Source of the DNA: Thiomicrorhabdus sp. Milos-T2
Lineage (GTDB): Bacteria; Pseudomonadota; Gammaproteobacteria; Thiomicrospirales; Thiomicrospiraceae
Assembly: GCF_000702325.1 (NCBI RefSeq)
Contig: NZ_KL370891.1
Location: 1,200,917-1,264,916, forward strand
DNA: 64,000 bases
Reading direction: 5' to 3'
The notes under the pieces were generated by a model. That model made no database searches, had not been told where the DNA came from, and saw nothing but the letters and a program-made list of their open reading frames with translations. Positions 7,830-16,857 of the stretch are shown here, in pieces (within the stretch, counting starts at the first letter, position 1; each line of letters begins with the position of its first letter). The position numbers and the translations under genes are program-made.

Positions 7830-10094
7830 TTGTTTAATACGACATATCAAGAAAAACAGAATGACAAACAGAGCTTCACATTATTCAAATGGAGTCTTCT
7901 GTTGGTTTTTTTATTGTTGTCTGTTTCTATGAAGTCTTATTCAAATAATTGGAATTCACCATACACAAGCCAACAGGTCAATAAACAGACCTTGTTTAGC
8001 TCTTTTAGTTCTCCTCCCAAACATCTTGACCCCGTTGTGTCTTATAACTCTAATGAGTGGGCTTTTTTAAGTCAGGTTTATGAACCACCATTGCAGTACC
8101 ATTATTTAAAAAGACCTTACCAAGTAGAGCCGCTTACGCTGACAAAAATGCCTGAGGTTAAGTATTTCAATCAGTCAGGTGAGGCTGTTTTAAAAAACAG
8201 TTCTGATATTAAGTTTTCAGAGTATCTGTTTGAATTAAAAGATAATATTAAATTTCAAAATCATCCCGCTTTTGTTAAAAATGCGAGCCAATACCTATAT
8301 CATGATTTAACGCCACAAAAACTGGCTTCAATTCATAATGTTAATGATTTTGCACAACAAGCTACACGAAATTTAGAAGCAGCAGATTATGTTTATGCCA
8401 TTAAAAGAATGGCTTTAAGGCAGAACCATTCTCCTATTTTAGATTCAATGCAATCATATATTGTGGGGTTAAAACCTTTTTCTAAAAAGGTTACAAAGGC
8501 TTTTTCTCAGCAATTAAAAGCATCGGGAACAAAAAGTAAAGAGACTTATTTTGATTTAAATAAGTATTCTATTAGTGGTGTGCAAGTCATTGATAAAACG
8601 CATTTTAAAATTAAAATAAGGGGTATTTATCCTCAGTTTTTATATTGGCTAACCATGAATTTCTTTGCGCCAATCCCTTGGGAAGCAGATAAGTTTTATA
8701 AACAACCAGGCCTGGTAGAAAAAAACATTACGCTTGATACATCACCCGTTGGAACGGGTCCATATTATCTTGCAGAAAATAATCCCAACCGCATTATGCG
8801 TTTATTAGCTAATCCAAATTTTCATGATGAATTTTATCCAACTTCTGGGCTTACTAAAGATTCAGATACTGCTTTATTAAAAGATGCCGGTAAACGTTTA
8901 CCCTTTATTAAAGAGGTGGTTTACAGTTTAGAGAAAGAGAGCGTACCCTTATGGAATAAATTTTTGCAGGGTTATTATGATGCTTCAGGTGTAAGCTCAG
9001 ATAGTTTTGATCAAGCGGTTTCTGTCTCAGGTTCTGGATCGATGAATCTAACTAAAGCGATGCAAGTCAAAGGGATTAAGTTTTTGAGCCAGGTAGAGCC
9101 TACCATTTACTATTTTGGCTTTAATATGACAGATCCGGTGGTTGGTGGCTATTCTGCAAAACAGCAAAAGCTACGTCAGGCTATTAGTATTGCTGTTAAC
9201 TTTGAAGAGTATATCTCCATCTTTATGAATGGAAGAGGGATTGCCGCTCAAGGCCCAATCCCGCCAGGTATTTATGGATATGAATCTGGAAAAAAGGGGA
9301 TGAATTCTTTTTTATATAATTGGAATGAGAATCATGCGAGCCGTAAATCGATAGAATACGCTAAAAAGCTTTTGGCTGAAGCGGGATACCCAAACGGACG
9401 AAAAGCTAATGGTGAGGTGTTATCGCTTTATTATGATACTGCGGCAACCGGGCCAGACAGCCAATCACAATTAAATTGGTACCGAAAACAGTTTGCTAAG
9501 TTGGGTATTAATCTCATTATTAGAGCCACAGATTACAATCGTTTTCAAGATAAAATACGTCAAGCAAAAGGGCAGATGTTTAGTTGGGGCTGGAATGCAG
9601 ATTATCCAGATCCTGAAAACTTTATGTTCCTGCTTTATGGAGGAAATGCCACCATCAATACCAATGGTGGAGGGGTAAACAGTGCTAACTACGATAACCC
9701 TAAATTTAATAAATTGTTTGAGCAAATGAAGACCATGCAAAATGGTCCTGAGCGTTTAGCCATTATTAAAAAAATGGTGCATTTAGTTCAAAAAGATGCT
9801 CCTTGGGCTTGGGGGTTCCACCCTAAATCTCTTGCTTTGTATCATAGTTGGTATAAAAATGTCTGGCCAAATGCTTTAGCAAATAACACCATAAAGTATA
9901 AAAGAATTGATGTCGAACAACGTTATGCAAAACAGCAAAAATGGAACAGCCCAATTATTTGGCCCATTATTTTAGTCATAATATTTGTTTTACTATCGAT
10001 TTGGCCTCTTAAAAAAGCCTATCAAAAGCGTCAACAGATTATGCTTAAAAATAAAAAATCACACGATTTGAAATTAAAAGGCGAGGTCAGTTGA
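7830..10094 (+). CDS. Peptide ABC transporter substrate-binding protein (SBP_bac_5 / YejA-like)
   Basis: This 754-residue extracytoplasmic binding protein belongs to the oligopeptide family 5. An N-terminal hydrophobic segment (about 20-36) looks like a signal or anchor. The core has family-5 features: an early SSPPKHLDPVVSYN segment, TSPVGTGPYYL, RQAISIAVNFEEY, and GWNADYPDPENFMFLLYGG. Unusually, the C-terminus carries a second hydrophobic helix (IIWPIILVIIFVLLSIW) followed by lysines and arginines, so the protein is probably membrane-tethered at its end. The start is TTG with a weak AGG upstream; the first ATG (7929) would cut away the signal segment. It is first in a four-gene operon and overlaps the next gene by one base. 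Confidence 0.88.
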   Translation: MFNTTYQEKQNDKQSFTLFKWSLLLVFLLLSVSMKSYSNNWNSPYTSQQVNKQTLFSSFSSPPKHLDPVVSYNSNEWAFLSQVYEPPLQYHYLKRPYQVEPLTLTKMPEVKYFNQSGEAVLKNSSDIKFSEYLFELKDNIKFQNHPAFVKNASQYLYHDLTPQKLASIHNVNDFAQQATRNLEAADYVYAIKRMALRQNHSPILDSMQSYIVGLKPFSKKVTKAFSQQLKASGTKSKETYFDLNKYSISGVQVIDKTHFKIKIRGIYPQFLYWLTMNFFAPIPWEADKFYKQPGLVEKNITLDTSPVGTGPYYLAENNPNRIMRLLANPNFHDEFYPTSGLTKDSDTALLKDAGKRLPFIKEVVYSLEKESVPLWNKFLQGYYDASGVSSDSFDQAVSVSGSGSMNLTKAMQVKGIKFLSQVEPTIYYFGFNMTDPVVGGYSAKQQKLRQAISIAVNFEEYISIFMNGRGIAAQGPIPPGIYGYESGKKGMNSFLYNWNENHASRKSIEYAKKLLAEAGYPNGRKANGEVLSLYYDTAATGPDSQSQLNWYRKQFAKLGINLIIRATDYNRFQDKIRQAKGQMFSWGWNADYPDPENFMFLLYGGNATINTNGGGVNSANYDNPKFNKLFEQMKTMQNGPERLAIIKKMVHLVQKDAPWAWGFHPKSLALYHSWYKNVWPNALANNTIKYKRIDVEQRYAKQQKWNSPIIWPIILVIIFVLLSIWPLKKAYQKRQQIMLKNKKSHDLKLKGEVS
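8705..8716. repeat. Iterated palindrome ACCAGGCCTGGT
   Basis: Exact copy inside the substrate-binding protein gene, read as QPGLVE. Confidence 0.9.
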
Positions 10095-11071
10095 TGTTTG
10101 CCTATATTGTAAGAAGGCTGTTATTTGCCGTGCCTATTTTAATAGGCGTTAATTTAATTACCTTTGCTTTATTTTTTATGGTGAATACACCTGATGATAT
10201 GGCAAGAGCTCAATTAGGTGCCAAACAGACAACTCCTGAAATGATTCAGTCATGGAAAGTGGATCATGGTTATGACAAACCGCTATTTATTAATACAACA
10301 GAACATAGTCATGGATTGTTAACCGATACTTTGTTTATGCAAGAATCCCTAAAGTTATTTAGCTTTGATTTTGGGCAATCTGATTCAGGGCGCCAAATAT
10401 CTGCTGATATCTATGAAAGAATGTGGCCAAGTTTAGCCATAGCATTGCCTACCTTTATCATTGGTTTGGTGACCAATATTGCAATAGCTCTCCTAATCGT
10501 TTTATTTAGAGGTTCTACCTTAGATAGCATTACCATGGGGTTGGCTGTTGCTATTATGTCAATTTCAGGACTTTTTTATATTATTGCCGGCCAAGTCTTA
10601 TTTAGTAAAACCTGGCACTGGGTTCCTATCTCAGGCTATGCAGAAGGATTAGAGGGAATTAAATTCCTGATTTTGCCCGTGTTAATTGGGGTTTTTTCCG
10701 GTATTGGTGCGGGTATTCGTTGGTATCGTAGTATTTTCTTAGAAGAAATTAATAAAGATTATGTTAGAACGGCTCGAGCAAAAGGTTTGTCGGAGATAAA
10801 AGTATTATTTGGACATGTTTTACAAAATGGACTATTGCCTATTTTAACCGGTGTCGTGGTAGTGATTCCAACCTTATTTATGGGCAGTTTAATCATGGAA
10901 TCCTTCTTTGGTATACCAGGCCTGGGTAGTTATACGATTGATGCCATTCAATCACAGGACTTTGGTATTGTTAAGGCAATGGTATTTCTAGGGTCTGTTC
11001 TTTATATCGTTGGTTTAATTTTAACGGATATTTCTTATACCTATTTTGACCCTAGGGTGAAGCTCTCATGA
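10094..11071 (+). CDS. yejB: Peptide ABC transporter permease (DppB/YejB-like)
   Basis: This inner-membrane permease of 325 residues has about six helices. It begins MFAYIVRRLLFAVPILIGVN, the family's usual start, and has the EAA-type cytoplasmic loop DYVRTARAKGLSEIKVLFGHVLQNG for contact with the ATPase. A GLVTNIAIALLIV helix and an ESFFGIPGLGSY segment are also typical. The ATG at 10094 overlaps the TGA of the binding-protein gene; the TTG at 10091 is a less likely start. It forms a heterodimer with the next gene product. The symbol is by similarity of operon layout. Confidence 0.93.
   Translation: MFAYIVRRLLFAVPILIGVNLITFALFFMVNTPDDMARAQLGAKQTTPEMIQSWKVDHGYDKPLFINTTEHSHGLLTDTLFMQESLKLFSFDFGQSDSGRQISADIYERMWPSLAIALPTFIIGLVTNIAIALLIVLFRGSTLDSITMGLAVAIMSISGLFYIIAGQVLFSKTWHWVPISGYAEGLEGIKFLILPVLIGVFSGIGAGIRWYRSIFLEEINKDYVRTARAKGLSEIKVLFGHVLQNGLLPILTGVVVVIPTLFMGSLIMESFFGIPGLGSYTIDAIQSQDFGIVKAMVFLGSVLYIVGLILTDISYTYFDPRVKLS
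10916..10925. repeat. Iterated palindrome core, 11 of 12 match
   Basis: ACCAGGCCTGGG within the yejB-like gene (IPGLGS); the 10-bp core CCAGGCCTGG is intact. Confidence 0.7.
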
Positions 11072-12438
11072 TGTTAACTTTCTTGTGGACAGACATCATG
11101 ATTTGGAGCTTATTTGCTCTTATTATTCTTGGTATTTATCAAATATCTAAAGATGCTCAAAAAAGAATACAGTGGAGAAATGTCTTTAAATCAAAGACGG
11201 CCATGATTTCTGCGATTATTTTATTGTTTTATTTTGCAATTGCGTTAATGGACTCAATGCATTTTAAATTTGAATCTGCTGAAAACAATACCTTAAACAA
11301 AGAGCTTGTTAGCGTTCTTGATATGGGGTTAGAGCACTTAATTCTCAATGCCGAAAGAACTTATTCAGCACCGTTTGCTTTAAAAGAGTACAGCTCTAGT
11401 GTGATTTACAATACAACCGGAAATGTTCAGCAAGTTTACCTGCCGTTAAAAAATGTAGCAAAACATATTGATATGCAACAAAGTCTAGTTGCCTATGATG
11501 TGATTACTCAAACGGGTTGGGCTTTTTTAATTGCCTTAGTCATCATTATTGCAATTATTTTGATTCACGGTTATTTTCGTCTTAAAAAGCTGGCTATGAG
11601 CTCGGCAAGAATAAAAACCGAAAGCCTGCCTTGGTCTGTCGCTTACATAACATTGTTTCTCTTGATTTTTATTGGAACGTGGTTTTATTTATTAAGCTTT
11701 GATTATCATGTATTAGGCACCAATAAAGTAGGGGAAGATGTACTTTATCAATCGTTAAAAAGTATTCGCACAGGCGTGCTAATTGGAGGGTTAACAACCG
11801 TTGTTATGCTGCCTTTAGCGTTGCTTTTGGGAATAAGTGCAGGCTATTTTAAGGGGTGGATAGACGATGTTATTCAATACCTTTACACCACCTTAAACTC
11901 TATACCAGGAGTATTGTTGATTGCGGCGGCGGTATTGGTCATGCAGTCAATAATGAGTACGCATGCTGAATGGTTTGGTAGTACTCAAGAACGTGCTGAT
12001 ATACGTTTATTGTTTTTGATATTTATTTTAGGTATGACCAGTTGGACAGGACTTTGTCGCTTATTGAGAGCGGAAACCTTAAAAATTAGTCAAATAGAAT
12101 ATGTTACTGCCGCTAAAGCTTTTGGTTTAAAACCCTTTACGATTATTCGCAAGCATATCCTTCCAAACTTAGTTCACCTTATTTTAATTGCTCTAGTCCT
12201 AGACTTTAGTGGATTAGTTTTAGCAGAAGCGGTTTTATCTTATGTTGGTGTAGGAGTCGACCCAACCATGCCAAGCTGGGGTAATATGATTAACCAGGCT
12301 CGTTTAGAAATGGCGCGTGAACCGATGGTTTGGTGGTCGCTGTTATCCGCCTTTATCTTTATGTTTATTTTAGTGTTATCCGCAAACCTTTTTGCCGATA
12401 GAGTTCAGTGGGTACTAAATCCACGCTCTGAAAAATAG
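11068..12438 (+). CDS. yejE: Peptide ABC transporter permease (DppC/YejE-like), extended N-terminus
   Basis: The start overlaps the stop of the previous gene (ATGA). At 456 residues it is about 110 longer than the E. coli YejE. The C-terminal 250 residues carry the permease domain: VLGTNKVGEDVLYQSLKS, ISAGYFKGWIDDV, and an EAA loop QIEYVTAAKAFGLKPFTIIRKHILPN. The N-terminal half has two or three extra hydrophobic helices (about 6-22, 43-61, 150-172) around a soluble stretch. It works with the upstream permease to pass peptides through the inner membrane. The role of the extension is unknown. Confidence 0.9.
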   Translation: MMLTFLWTDIMIWSLFALIILGIYQISKDAQKRIQWRNVFKSKTAMISAIILLFYFAIALMDSMHFKFESAENNTLNKELVSVLDMGLEHLILNAERTYSAPFALKEYSSSVIYNTTGNVQQVYLPLKNVAKHIDMQQSLVAYDVITQTGWAFLIALVIIIAIILIHGYFRLKKLAMSSARIKTESLPWSVAYITLFLLIFIGTWFYLLSFDYHVLGTNKVGEDVLYQSLKSIRTGVLIGGLTTVVMLPLALLLGISAGYFKGWIDDVIQYLYTTLNSIPGVLLIAAAVLVMQSIMSTHAEWFGSTQERADIRLLFLIFILGMTSWTGLCRLLRAETLKISQIEYVTAAKAFGLKPFTIIRKHILPNLVHLILIALVLDFSGLVLAEAVLSYVGVGVDPTMPSWGNMINQARLEMAREPMVWWSLLSAFIFMFILVLSANLFADRVQWVLNPRSEK

Positions 12439-12446
12439 GAAAAACC

Positions 12447-14075
12447 ATGTCTGAATCTACCGTTTTAAGCGTACAAAATCTAGTATTAAATATTGGCCAA
12501 AGTTGCTTAATAGATGATATTAGTTTTGCTATAAAGCCTGCGGAAATTTTTGCTTTAGTGGGTGAATCGGGGAGTGGTAAATCACTAACCTCACTTGCAA
12601 TCATGCGTCTACTTCCAGAGGTTATTACGGTAGATTCTGGTGATATTGTTCTACAACAACAAAACCTATTTGAATTACCAGAATATCAAATGCAAAAAAT
12701 ACGTGGTAAGCAAGTCGCGATGATTTTTCAAGAACCCATGACTTCCTTAAACCCGGTAATGAAAGTAGGTGATCAAGTTGCGGAAGTACTTCAATTGCAC
12801 CTGGGTTTAAAAAAACATTCAGCGCGAAAAAAGGTAATCTCTTTGTTTGAAGAGGTGGGTATTCCGGATGCAGAAGCTCGCTTTGATTGGTATCCACACC
12901 AACTCTCTGGTGGGCAAAAGCAGCGTGTAATGATTGCAATGGCATTAGCTTGTGAACCAGATTTACTTATTGCAGATGAACCCACAACAGCTTTAGATGT
13001 CACCATTCAGGCTCAAGTGCTAGATTTATTAAAGTCGATTCGAGATAAACGAGGCCTGTCTATTTTGTTTATTACCCATGATATGGGTGTTGTGTATGAG
13101 ATGGCCGATACGGTTGCTGTCATGAAACAAGGTAAAATTGTTGAGCAAGCAGATAAACAAACTTTTTTCAATCAGGCCAAACACCCCTATACACAAAAAT
13201 TACTAGCGGATGCGGTACCAAAACAAACCTTAAAACCACAGTTAAATTCTACAAAATTATTAGAACTTAATGATTTAAAAGTACATTTCCCAATTAAAAA
13301 AGGGTTATTTCAGAGAATGGTCGGAATGGTAAAGGCTGTAGATGGTGTGAGTTTAAGCATTGAAAAAGGTCAAACTTTGGCTTTAGTTGGTGAATCAGGT
13401 TCTGGGAAAAGTACCATTGGTCAAGCGATTCTTAAGCTAGTTAATACAACTGATGGCCAAGTTTCTTATGCGGCAGATATCGATAATCAAATTAACCTCA
13501 CCAATTTATCTGAAAGACAGATGAAGCCGCTACGTAAAAAAATTCAGGTCATTTTTCAAGACCCTTTCTCGGCATTGAATCCAAGAATGACCATCAGTGA
13601 GATTATACGTGAAGGAATGGTGAGTCTTAAGGTTGGAAGTCAAAATAAACAAGATCAAGACCAACGTATTGATGAACTGTTAAATCAGGTAGGATTATTA
13701 ACCGAACACAAGCATCGTTATCCGCATGAGTTCTCTGGAGGTCAACGTCAACGTATTGGAATTGCCAGAGCCTTAGCCGTTGAACCAGAGTTAATTATTT
13801 GTGATGAACCTACTAGTGCATTAGATGTAACGGTAAGAGCTCAAGTGTTAGCGCTTCTTGAAGAGCTGCAGAAAAAGTATCAATTGTCTTATTTATTTAT
13901 TACCCATGATTTATCGATTATTCCAAGCATTGCTCATAAAGTTGCCGTTATGCAAAATGGAAAAGTCGTTGAGCAGGGCACTGTAGAAGAGATTATGCAT
14001 AATCCACAACAAGACTACACAAAACAACTTCTTAATTCTGCCCCAGAGTTGATTCGCAAAGTAATGTTTGCCTGA
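12447..14075 (+). CDS. yejF: Peptide ABC transporter, fused double ATPase (YejF-like)
   Basis: This 542-residue protein has two complete ABC ATPase domains in one chain, so it supplies both motor subunits of the importer. Domain 1 has Walker A GESGSGKS (39-46), Walker [13 protein letters not shown] and signature LSGGQKQR. Domain 2 has GESGSGKST (about 315-323), FSGGQRQR and [13 protein letters not shown] DppD-type C-terminal segment follows domain 1 ([16 protein letters not shown]). It lies 8 bp after the second permease and closes the operon. Family members import oligopeptides; substrate specificity cannot be read here. Confidence 0.95.
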   Translation: MSESTVLSVQNLVLNIGQSCLIDDISFAIKPAEIFALVGESGSGKSLTSLAIMRLLPEVITVDSGDIVLQQQNLFELPEYQMQKIRGKQVAMIFQEPMTSLNPVMKVGDQVAEVLQLHLGLKKHSARKKVISLFEEVGIPDAEARFDWYPHQLSGGQKQRVMIAMALACEPDLLIADEPTTALDVTIQAQVLDLLKSIRDKRGLSILFITHDMGVVYEMADTVAVMKQGKIVEQADKQTFFNQAKHPYTQKLLADAVPKQTLKPQLNSTKLLELNDLKVHFPIKKGLFQRMVGMVKAVDGVSLSIEKGQTLALVGESGSGKSTIGQAILKLVNTTDGQVSYAADIDNQINLTNLSERQMKPLRKKIQVIFQDPFSALNPRMTISEIIREGMVSLKVGSQNKQDQDQRIDELLNQVGLLTEHKHRYPHEFSGGQRQRIGIARALAVEPELIICDEPTSALDVTVRAQVLALLEELQKKYQLSYLFITHDLSIIPSIAHKVAVMQNGKVVEQGTVEEIMHNPQQDYTKQLLNSAPELIRKVMFA

Positions 14076-14125
14076 TATCTTTATAATATCTGCGTAATAA
14101 TTTTGTATTGGTAAATATGGATAAC

Positions 14126-14166
14126 CATGACCTTTTTAACCATTCATAGGCTCTTGCAAAAGTCTC
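14126..14166. repeat. Probable MITE remnant
   Basis: TCTTGCAAAAGTCTC at 14152-14166 matches the MITE right end TCGTGCAAAGGTCTC at 13 of 15 bases, and TGACCTTT lies about 30 bp before it. It may be a strongly deleted copy, 10 bp upstream of copy 5. Confidence 0.4.
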
Positions 14167-14176
14167 TTTACATATA

Positions 14177-14355
14177 GAGACCTTTGCACGAGAGTATGTA
14201 CGAGTAAAAATGGTTAAAATTCACCTTATTTTTGTTGTAAAACTTGTGAATAGCTAGCTATTCCCTGCGTTTTCCACCGCAATAAGGTAAAATTTTTACC
14301 CTAAAGGGGTACTCACGCCTATTTTTCTTTCGCACCTATCTCGTGCAAAGGTCTC
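14177..14355 (+). mobile_element. MITE copy 5 (179 bp, orientation A) with paired arm changes
   Basis: The ends are GAGACCTTTGCACGAGAGTA and CTCGTGCAAAGGTCTC. The same five bases, ATATA, flank it on each side (14172-14176, 14356-14360). The hairpin arms read CACCTTATT (14222-14230) and AATAAGGTA (14281-14289), where other copies have CACCTGATT and AATCAGGT: both sides changed together and pairing is kept. It carries the CCCTAAAGGGG module. It lies between two gene ends. Confidence 0.88.
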
Positions 14356-14377
14356 ATATAAATTTAAATATTTAAGT

Positions 14378-14391
14378 TACCAGGCCTGGTA
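14378..14391. repeat. Iterated palindrome ACCAGGCCTGGT between gene ends
   Basis: Exact copy at 14379-14390, extended to 14 bp by T and A, 10 bp beyond the stop of the yciK-like gene. Confidence 0.9.
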
Positions 14392-14401
14392 CATTGATGA
14401 T

Positions 14402-15118
14402 TTATAGCTTTTCAATAATTCCAAAATCAGGAGAGGCGGTCATGCTAGGCTTTTCAAAAATACTTGCTAAAATATAACTTGCCATATCTTCTGCTGAGAT
14501 TAAGTTATTAGGATTTTCTCCTGGGAAAAGCCTACCGCGAGATTCCGTAGCAAAAGTTTCTAATTTTGCAATATAGCAGTTTGTATTGGTTTGTTTAGTT
14601 TCAGCTGCAACGGTTTTAAGTAGTTGTTCAAGGCCTGCCTTAGCTACGCCATAAGCACCATAATATGCAGGGTGCGCTTTAATATTGTTATCACTAATAG
14701 CAATGAGCTTACCTTTAGGTGAATTTGTTAATAAAGGTAAGGTTTGTTGTATTAAGTGAAAATTTGCATTTAAGTTTGTGTGCAAGACTTCATACCATTG
14801 CATATAGTCAAAATGCTCTATCGGCGTAAAGGCGGGCAGTGTTGCTGCATTTAAGAAAACACCGTCTAAATGCCCATATTCATGGTTCAGATTCTCCGTA
14901 AGGGCTTTATAGTCATCAATATTCGCGCCCAATAAATCCATTGGATAAAGAGCAACTAAATCAATGTTCCATTCAGATTCTACAATCTCGTCGTAAAAAG
15001 CGTTTAAACGTTTTAGCTCCTTATCCAGTAAAATAACTTGATGATTTAATTTAATTAATTGTCGAGCTAAAGCGTTACCTAAGCCTTGTGCCGCACCGGT
15101 AATTAGATATGTTTGCAT
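14402..15118 (-). CDS. yciK: Short-chain dehydrogenase/reductase, YciK-like
   Basis: This 238-residue Rossmann-fold oxidoreductase has the cofactor motif TGAAQGLGNALARQL near the N-terminus, the NAATLP segment in place of NNAG, and a YGAYGVAKAG active-site Tyr-x3-Lys near residue 155. A late FPGENPNNL segment resembles YciK proteins. The place after ubiG and a HAD phosphatase is the standard gammaproteobacterial position of yciK. The physiological substrate of the family is not established. The frame ends with TAA at 14402-14404. Confidence 0.82.
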   Translation of the reverse strand: MQTYLITGAAQGLGNALARQLIKLNHQVILLDKELKRLNAFYDEIVESEWNIDLVALYPMDLLGANIDDYKALTENLNHEYGHLDGVFLNAATLPAFTPIEHFDYMQWYEVLHTNLNANFHLIQQTLPLLTNSPKGKLIAISDNNIKAHPAYYGAYGVAKAGLEQLLKTVAAETKQTNTNCYIAKLETFATESRGRLFPGENPNNLISAEDMASYILASIFEKPSMTASPDFGIIEKL

Positions 15119-15179
15119 AATTTAGTCTATAACCTTACACGTTCGGTTTGTTGAATTAACTGGATAGTTTTAATAAAGC

Positions 15180-15836
15180 TTACAAAGATTTAATAAATTG
15201 TGACAGTTCATAAGGGGTATGAAAAAACATATCTGCTGGCCAATCTTTTTGAGTGGCTTCTGTTGGTAAATAACCATACATGGCGGCAGCGGTTTTCATC
15301 CCTGAATTTATGCCCGCTTCAATATCTCGTGGGTGGTCACCTATATAGATACACTCTTCAGGTTTTACACCACATTGTTCAGCCGCTAAATACATGGGGT
15401 CAGGGTTTGGTTTTCTGACGGGTAGGGTATCACCACAAATGACTGATTTAGGTTTACTTTTAAAACGATAATTTTTTAGAAGCTCTTCAGTTAAGTGAGA
15501 GGGTTTATTGGTTACGATGCCCCAGGGGATATTTTTAGCGGCAAGTATTTCTAAACCAGAATCTAAACCAGGAAAAATTTGGGTATGGTGATTAATATTA
15601 TCTAAGTAGTGTTTTAAGAATACCTGTCTACGCGTTTCAAGCTCTTCATCTTGTAACTTAGGAAAGGCAAGTTGAGTCATGGCTAAACCGCCCTTAGAAA
15701 CTGTACTTCTAATATCTTGATAATTAAGTACGGGTTGCTTATATTCTTGACAGGTTAATTTTAAAGCATATGCAAAGTCATAAGAGGTATCGAGTAAGGT
15801 GCCGTCTAAATCAAATAGAACACATTTTATGGACAT
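15180..15836 (-). CDS. HAD-family phosphatase (phosphoglycolate / MurNAc-6-phosphate phosphatase type)
   Basis: This 218-residue HAD subfamily IA enzyme has the nucleophile and acid Asp9 and Asp11 in FDLDGTLLDTS. Motif II is IVTNKPS, and the C-terminal motif is YIGDHPRDIEAGINSGM. In Pseudomonas the gene between ubiG and yciK encodes MupP, a MurNAc-6-phosphate phosphatase of the cell-wall recycling route, while sequence-only annotation usually gives phosphoglycolate phosphatase (Gph). Which applies here depends on whether AmgK and MurU occur elsewhere in the genome. It lies 48 bp after ubiG on the same strand. Confidence 0.85.
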   Translation of the reverse strand: MSIKCVLFDLDGTLLDTSYDFAYALKLTCQEYKQPVLNYQDIRSTVSKGGLAMTQLAFPKLQDEELETRRQVFLKHYLDNINHHTQIFPGLDSGLEILAAKNIPWGIVTNKPSHLTEELLKNYRFKSKPKSVICGDTLPVRKPNPDPMYLAAEQCGVKPEECIYIGDHPRDIEAGINSGMKTAAAMYGYLPTEATQKDWPADMFFHTPYELSQFIKSL

Positions 15837-15884
15837 AAATTTTCTCTGGCCTGTTTAGGTAGTATGTGTAGTTGGATTTTAACT

Positions 15885-16604
15885 CTAAAGTGCTTTTTGG
15901 TAAGCTAAAAGATAGTTAACACTCAGGTCATCATTTAAACCGTAATGATTAAGAAGAGGGTTAAACTCAATACCACTAGCATCTCTAAGGTAAAGATCGG
16001 CCTTTCTTGCCATGGCATCCATCTCAGCAGGCGTGATGAATTTTTCATGGGTGTGAGTTCCTTTAGGCACTAAGTTTAAAACTTGTTCAGCAGCAAAAAT
16101 CGCTAATAAATAGGATTTATAGTTGCGGTTTAGCGTGGAAAAAAACACCCAACCACCTGGCTTAACACATTCTGCAGCAGCTTGAATTATAGATGACGGA
16201 TCAGGAACATGTTCTAACATTTCCATACAGGTGACTATGTCAAATTGTTCGTTATTCTCTTTTGCAAATTCTTCTGCGGCAATTAACTGATAATTAACCT
16301 TAACCCCAGAATCTAATCCATGAAGTTTGGCAACTGTTAACACCTCTTCAGCTAAATCAATTCCGGTTACATCAGCACCATTGGCCGCTAATGATTCAGA
16401 AAGAATACCTCCACCGCAGCCAATATCAACGATTTTTTGATTCTTAATTTCATGATGTTTACGCATAAACTCTAAACGAAGTGGATTTATTTTATGCAAA
16501 GCACCAAATTCACCTTCTAAATCCCACCAGGTATTTGAAAGTCGATTAAAGTTATCTAATTCATCTTGATCTGCATTATTAGTTTGACTGCTTTCTAAGG
16601 CCAT
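15885..16604 (-). CDS. ubiG: Ubiquinone biosynthesis O-methyltransferase UbiG
   Basis: This 239-residue SAM-dependent methyltransferase carries out both O-methylations of ubiquinone synthesis at the cytoplasmic face of the membrane. UbiG hallmarks are FNRLSNTWWDLEGEFGALHKINPLR at the start (split here only for description), the SAM motif VDIGCGGGILSE (59-70), and CMEMLEHVPDPSSII. The length is normal. It is the first gene of a three-gene minus-strand unit and is transcribed divergently from gyrA across 253 bp. Confidence 0.96.
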   Translation of the reverse strand: MALESSQTNNADQDELDNFNRLSNTWWDLEGEFGALHKINPLRLEFMRKHHEIKNQKIVDIGCGGGILSESLAANGADVTGIDLAEEVLTVAKLHGLDSGVKVNYQLIAAEEFAKENNEQFDIVTCMEMLEHVPDPSSIIQAAAECVKPGGWVFFSTLNRNYKSYLLAIFAAEQVLNLVPKGTHTHEKFITPAEMDAMARKADLYLRDASGIEFNPLLNHYGLNDDLSVNYLLAYQKAL

Positions 16605-16787
16605 AATTTGCTCTTAATTTATTCAAATGATGTATAAAAAATAAATATCAATCGAAAATTATACGAGATAATCTATTTTCAATGCGATTTTAATGTCTTT
16701 AAATCAATAAAAAGCATTTTTTTGAATTTAAATAGCCCTCAGGCGATTTTTATGCATTCTCGATAGGGGGAAGGGTTTGAGATTAAG

Positions 16788-16818
16788 TTGGCTTTAAAGG
16801 CGTTATTTGCTATATAAT
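16788..16818 (+). promoter_or_regulatory. Likely gyrA promoter
   Basis: TATAAT at 16813-16818 has a weak TTGGCT at 16788-16793, 19 bp upstream. It lies 40 bp before the gyrA start in the ubiG-gyrA divergent region. Confidence 0.5.
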
Positions 16819-16857
16819 TAACGTTTTATAGATTTTATTCAAAAAGATGGATATTAG

